From positions 62,001 to 126,000 of the forward strand of contig CBDCYR010000012.1 of NCBI GenBank assembly GCA_965224275.1: a stretch of DNA of 64,000 nucleotides. Reading direction: 5' to 3'. The notes under the pieces are model-generated. The model worked only from the letters and a program-made list of their open reading frames with translations, made no database searches and had not been told where the DNA came from. The first letter of the stretch is position 1, and every line of letters begins with the position of its first letter. The translations under genes were made by a program, and so were the position numbers. The DNA is from CAUZWH01 sp965224275 (GTDB lineage Bacteria; Pseudomonadota; Alphaproteobacteria; SHVV01). Shown piece by piece: positions 60,587 through 64,000 of the stretch.

Positions 60587-62356
60587 ATGAGCGGGGCTCC
60601 AGAAGTTAGTTCAGCCGCCGCGCAACTACCCAGCCCGGACCAACTGCGGGTCGTGGAGCCACCGGTAAAGTACCGCCTCCCTATCGCAATCCTGCTCGTG
60701 GCCGGTTTTGGTGGGTTGGTCGCGCTCGCTGTCGCGAGCGTCCTGTATCTTGGCTTGGTCAGCGCCGGACGTAACACTTTTGAACTCATGCACGATGCCG
60801 CAAACTACCGTCTTGATACCATCGAGACGCATATCCGAGATCTCCTTAAGCCCACCGAAGGGATAGCTGTTGGGGTCGCGCTCGCGATTGAAGAGGGGCG
60901 AATTAATCTCTCGGATAAGCAGCAGGTGCGAGACTTGTTGCGGGGGGTGGTGATCGGCGCACCCCAGATAAGTGGTGCGTTCTATAGCGGGCGCGATTAT
61001 CGCACCGTTATCGTAAATCGCAGCGAGGATGGTGGGTTCGAGGAGGTTGAAGCTGATAACAGCAACGACCCTAATTTCGTTCGCGCCATGAAATTCACGG
61101 CCAAAGGACCCGGTTGGGGGCCCATCACCTGGCAGCCAGAACTCGCGCAACCACTTTTGCCATTCGCCGCGCCGGTGCGAAAAGGCAGCCAATTTATCGG
61201 CATGGTCGGCATCTACGTTGAACTTAGTCGGATCGTGAGTTTCGTATCGGAGCTTTCTCTCAATGATAGGGAAGCGCCGGTATTCGTGCTGTACGGTAAT
61301 GACCGCGTCCTAGCCCACCCGCAAATGACGAGCCGCGCTTGGGTTAAGTCACTGAAATTAGATAAAGAAATTCCCCTACCGCGACTTGGCGCACTCGACG
61401 ATCCGGTATTGACCATGCTGGCGACGGGCGACGTCGAGGAAGACAGGCCGACCGATCGCTTCAACCGACGCGTCGAATCGTCATCGGTGTTGTCGGTTCC
61501 CAAGGATCAGCGACCCGAATACATCCTGATCACGCGCCGCATAGCTGGCTATGGATCAGCTCCATGGACCCTGGTTCAGCAATTTCGGCGGGAAGACGTT
61601 GAGGCGCCGACGGTTCGTTTGTTCACGACGGCGGTTGTGGGGTTCATGATTTTGGTCGTGTCGGTTGGCTTGGCGCTGTGGCTTGGGCGGCGTATGACCC
61701 GCCGCATTGGCCAACTCGCAGACGCCGCCGAATCGTTGCGCAATCTCGATTTCGCGAACGCACCCAACGTTCCTGATAGTCGGCTGCGCGAGCTTGCCAA
61801 TGCTGGGCACGCGTTCAATGCCATGATGGTGGCGCTGCGCTGGTTCGAGATGTACGTCCCGAAATCGCTGGTTCTTCGCTTGATGCAGAGCGGCGACACC
61901 GAAGTGATCGCCACCCGCGAACGTCAGGTGACCGTCATGTTTACCGACATCCGCGGGTTTGGCGCTCTCTCACAGAGGCTCACCGCCGCCGAGGTTGCGG
62001 ACTTGCTAAACGAACATTTCGACCTGCTGTCGACGCGAATCGAAGCTGAAGGCGGCACCGTCGACAAGTTCATCGGTGATAGTGTGATGGCTTTCTGGGG
62101 CGCGCCGGACGAACAACCCGATCATGCCAAGCGCGCAATACGCGCCGCACGTGCAGTCCAGGCCGCGGTCGCATCTGACAATAAGTTCCGAGCCGATCGC
62201 GGCGACGCTCCAATCCAAGTAAGAATCGGTATCAACACCGGTCCTGCGGTGGTGGGAAACATTGGATCGTCGAGCCGCGTCAACTACACACTCATCGGCG
62301 ATACCGTCAATGTGGCAGAACGATTGGAGCGCTTGGCCGCCGATCTTCAGCAGTAG
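60587..62356 (+). CDS. Membrane class III adenylate cyclase, truncated by an amber codon
   Basis: An inner-membrane cyclase of 589 residues as read: TM1 about 30-55, a periplasmic sensor region (about 60-335), TM2 about 345-365, HAMP-like linker and a class III catalytic domain. The metal-binding Asp is in VMFTDIRGFG, the substrate Lys in VDKFIGDSVMAFWGAP and the adenine-selective Asp in NYTLIGDTVNVAERL. The TAG at 62354-62356 is followed in the same frame by 40 more codons (EDVVVLASAATAA...LRGLAGTVEVYRLP) to 62479, which look like the native end of the fold. It may therefore be truncated. Start at ATG 60587 after GAAGAGAG. Confidence 0.85.
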   Translation: MSGAPEVSSAAAQLPSPDQLRVVEPPVKYRLPIAILLVAGFGGLVALAVASVLYLGLVSAGRNTFELMHDAANYRLDTIETHIRDLLKPTEGIAVGVALAIEEGRINLSDKQQVRDLLRGVVIGAPQISGAFYSGRDYRTVIVNRSEDGGFEEVEADNSNDPNFVRAMKFTAKGPGWGPITWQPELAQPLLPFAAPVRKGSQFIGMVGIYVELSRIVSFVSELSLNDREAPVFVLYGNDRVLAHPQMTSRAWVKSLKLDKEIPLPRLGALDDPVLTMLATGDVEEDRPTDRFNRRVESSSVLSVPKDQRPEYILITRRIAGYGSAPWTLVQQFRREDVEAPTVRLFTTAVVGFMILVVSVGLALWLGRRMTRRIGQLADAAESLRNLDFANAPNVPDSRLRELANAGHAFNAMMVALRWFEMYVPKSLVLRLMQSGDTEVIATRERQVTVMFTDIRGFGALSQRLTAAEVADLLNEHFDLLSTRIEAEGGTVDKFIGDSVMAFWGAPDEQPDHAKRAIRAARAVQAAVASDNKFRADRGDAPIQVRIGINTGPAVVGNIGSSSRVNYTLIGDTVNVAERLERLAADLQQ

Positions 62357-62589
62357 GAAGACGTTGTGGTTCTGGCGAGTGCGGCGACGGCGGCGTCCGC
62401 GGGTGAGCCGTTGGAAGAGCTTGGTGCAAAGGCTCTACGCGGATTAGCTGGCACCGTTGAGGTCTACCGCCTCCCATAGATGCGCAAAACTCGGCGGTTT
62501 CCGTACATCACAACAAACCGATTGGAGAATCTCCCTCGACCGGGTGATAATGCGGTTAAGCGACATCAATGTCGCGATCCAGTGAGGAC

Positions 62590-62814
62590 ATGACAGAGTC
62601 CTGGAACTATTACTTCGAGAGCTGCCGCGCCGCGTGTAACAGCGGCGCCACAGTGGAGTTGCCCGAGGGCCACGGAATTGTCACGCTCGACGAACGCAAT
62701 GAGTTCGAGCGGGTGTTTTTTCCGGCGCGCCAGATTCAGTACAACCTGGTACTGGGCGTAATGGCATTGCTCGAACGGAATGGCTTGGCCGTTCGTTATG
62801 GCAAGCTGCGTTAG
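62590..62814 (+). CDS. Small protein of unknown function (74 aa)
   Basis: A 74-residue protein: MTESWNYYFESCRAACNSGATVELPEGHGIVTLDERNEFERVFF, with two Cys residues spaced CRAAC and a C-terminal helix with LVLGVMALLERNGL. No membrane segment is predicted with confidence. ATG at 62590 has a GTGAGG site upstream; an ATG at 62569 is also in frame. Neighbours are the cyclase upstream and the TenA-like gene downstream. Confidence 0.55.
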   Translation: MTESWNYYFESCRAACNSGATVELPEGHGIVTLDERNEFERVFFPARQIQYNLVLGVMALLERNGLAVRYGKLR

Positions 62815-62972
62815 CTACGCAGCGATCCGGCGCACCTCGTTAACGAACGCAGCGTGAGGCGGGCTCGGCGCGTTCGGTATCAGGATCCATAAATGCTTCC
62901 GAACGCCGTTGGCCAAGTTGCGGATCGATGAGGGCCGATCCCACTGTGCGGCAAGAAATGAGGACGAAGAAA

Positions 62973-63671
62973 ATGACGTTAGGAACCCAAGCCGTGCTCG
63001 AGGAAGTTGCGGCCATCCACAAGCGCAAGCCCTATTTCCAGCATCCTGTTTGGGCGGATCTCGTCGCGGGAGCGCTGAACCTCGATCAAGTTCGAATTCT
63101 GGTGCAACAGAACGGCATCATTCCGCTACACAATCACAACTACCACGGCCGACTATATGTCGTCTGCCCGGAGCCGACTTGGCGATCGATGATTGCCGAG
63201 GTGGTCTACGAGGAAGGAACCGGCCGTCTCTATGCCGGCGGTCGGGCGCATTGGAAGCTCTACTGCCAATTTGGCGAAGCGCTCGGCATTACTCCGGAAC
63301 AAATGTGGAACACGGAATACTGTGCGGGCGCCATCGCCTTCAAAGCCTTCATGAGCGAGATCTGCGGCCGTAGTTTTCTTGAAGGTGTATCAGCACATAT
63401 GCTGGCTGGCGAAGCACCGGTCCCGACGGAAGGAATGAATCGGGCTGAGGCGCTCCGCACCCACTACGGCCTTGATGACGAAGCGCTTGAGTTTTTTATC
63501 GTCCACCAAGAGGCTGACAAAGAACACTCGAGCGTTGGTGTCAATCTGCTCGATGAATTCGCGCCAACCGAAGAAGACCGGCACCTGGTCCTGAGAACGG
63601 TAGAGGACACCCTCGATATGTTTTTGTTCATGTACGACGACATCCATGTTCGCGTGAAATCGGCCGCCTGA
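62973..63671 (+). CDS. Heme-oxygenase-fold (TenA/PqqC-like) protein
   Basis: A 232-residue paralogue of the 51050 gene, with the same blocks: IIPLHNHNYHGRLYVVCPEP, VVYEEGTGRLY, AHMLAGEA and IVHQEADKEHSSVG. The conserved His, Glu and Asp residues are consistent with a diiron or cofactor-binding heme-oxygenase-like protein of unknown reaction. ATG at 62973 follows GAGGACGAAG. It converges on the LuxR-type regulator at the right edge. Confidence 0.82.
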   Translation: MTLGTQAVLEEVAAIHKRKPYFQHPVWADLVAGALNLDQVRILVQQNGIIPLHNHNYHGRLYVVCPEPTWRSMIAEVVYEEGTGRLYAGGRAHWKLYCQFGEALGITPEQMWNTEYCAGAIAFKAFMSEICGRSFLEGVSAHMLAGEAPVPTEGMNRAEALRTHYGLDDEALEFFIVHQEADKEHSSVGVNLLDEFAPTEEDRHLVLRTVEDTLDMFLFMYDDIHVRVKSAA

Positions 63672-63753
63672 AGTCGAGCGGGCCTATCGCGGACAACGGG
63701 CAACGGCGAATGTCGAGGAGGTGAAGAGGGACATCCGACCGTCCAACCCGCCT

Positions 63754-64000
63754 CTAGGCGTCGGACTGGTTCACCTCGAGAGAGGTTACCATCTGAACCA
63801 GTTTGACGAGCGACTCGGCACTCATCTTCTCCATAACCTTCGCCCGATGCGCCTCGACCGTTTTAGGGCTGATATCCATCTCACGGGCAATTTGTTTGTT
63901 CTGTTTGCCCTGGACCAGTCGATCCAACACCTCCCGTTCGCGCGTCGTTAACTTGTCGAGACGATTGCGTATTTCGCTGCGTTCGCGATCGATTTCGCGC
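63754..64000 (-). CDS. FixJ-type LuxR response regulator, C-terminal part
   Basis: Only the C-terminal 81 residues are in the window (stop at 63754-63756); the rest runs off the right edge. The segment LTTREREVLDRLVQGKQNKQIAREM is the LuxR-type helix-turn-helix and DISPKTVEAHRAKVMEKM is its recognition helix, as in FixJ-like regulators. The receiver part is outside the window. It could belong to an oxygen-sensing FixLJ pair, but the sensor gene is not visible. Confidence 0.88.
   Translation of the reverse strand, partial: REIDRERSEIRNRLDKLTTREREVLDRLVQGKQNKQIAREMDISPKTVEAHRAKVMEKMSAESLVKLVQMVTSLEVNQSDA

Overview
The window is a gene-dense, GC-rich stretch that looks like the chromosome of an alphaproteobacterium, probably Rhodospirillales-like. 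The assignment rests on a ccoNOQP-fixH-ccoI-ccoS cluster, a Ku plus three-domain LigD pair, a FixJ-type LuxR regulator at the right edge and PhoP/PhoQ-like genes of alphaproteobacterial type. It is inferred from gene content and style only. No rRNA, tRNA, CRISPR array, phage or insertion sequence was recognised.

Layout. 1-3.4 kb: a partial secreted protein, an alginate-export-like porin, a pentapeptide-repeat protein and a small J-domain protein. 3.5-9 kb: a minus-strand PepSY / response regulator / sensor kinase / EamA operon, divergent from a tiny histidine-rich lipoprotein, followed by a histidine-rich glycine-zipper protein and a lipoprotein. 9-17 kb, minus strand: ligD, ku, a BRCT-MerR-TPR protein, chaC, two EamA transporters and pncA. 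17.2-23.6 kb: the cbb3 oxidase operon with its copper and assembly genes but no ccoG. 24.6-32.2 kb: a receiver-DUF3369 regulator, a NarK-type transporter fused to a cyclic-nucleotide-binding domain and a histidine kinase, and a molybdopterin oxidoreductase fused to a ferredoxin reductase and a 2Fe-2S ferredoxin. The last two genes each carry an apparent one-base deletion.

32-64 kb is an accessory metabolic region: RidA, an arylmalonate-decarboxylase-like protein, NIPSNAP, two phosphotriesterase-family hydrolases, two twin alpha/beta hydrolases around an EthD-like protein, MFS carriers, seven EamA carriers, GNAT and GrpB proteins, two heme-oxygenase-fold (TenA/PqqC-like) paralogues, TPR proteins, an amidohydrolase, an M24 peptidase-like protein, a CocE-type hydrolase and a class III adenylate cyclase. 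The mix suggests uptake, efflux and hydrolysis of small organic compounds, but no complete pathway can be named.

Two themes stand out. First, nine EamA-type transporters fall by eye into three sequence groups of three. Second, there is gene decay: an internally deleted xanthine-dehydrogenase-type large subunit, a yjbQ gene split by a 164-bp duplication and a frameshift, an amber codon near the end of the adenylate cyclase, and the two one-base lesions in the nitrate-type operon. The candidate for an undescribed system is the 24.6-32.2 kb operon, which pairs a transporter-kinase fusion and its putative response regulator with a self-contained molybdoenzyme-reductase fusion.
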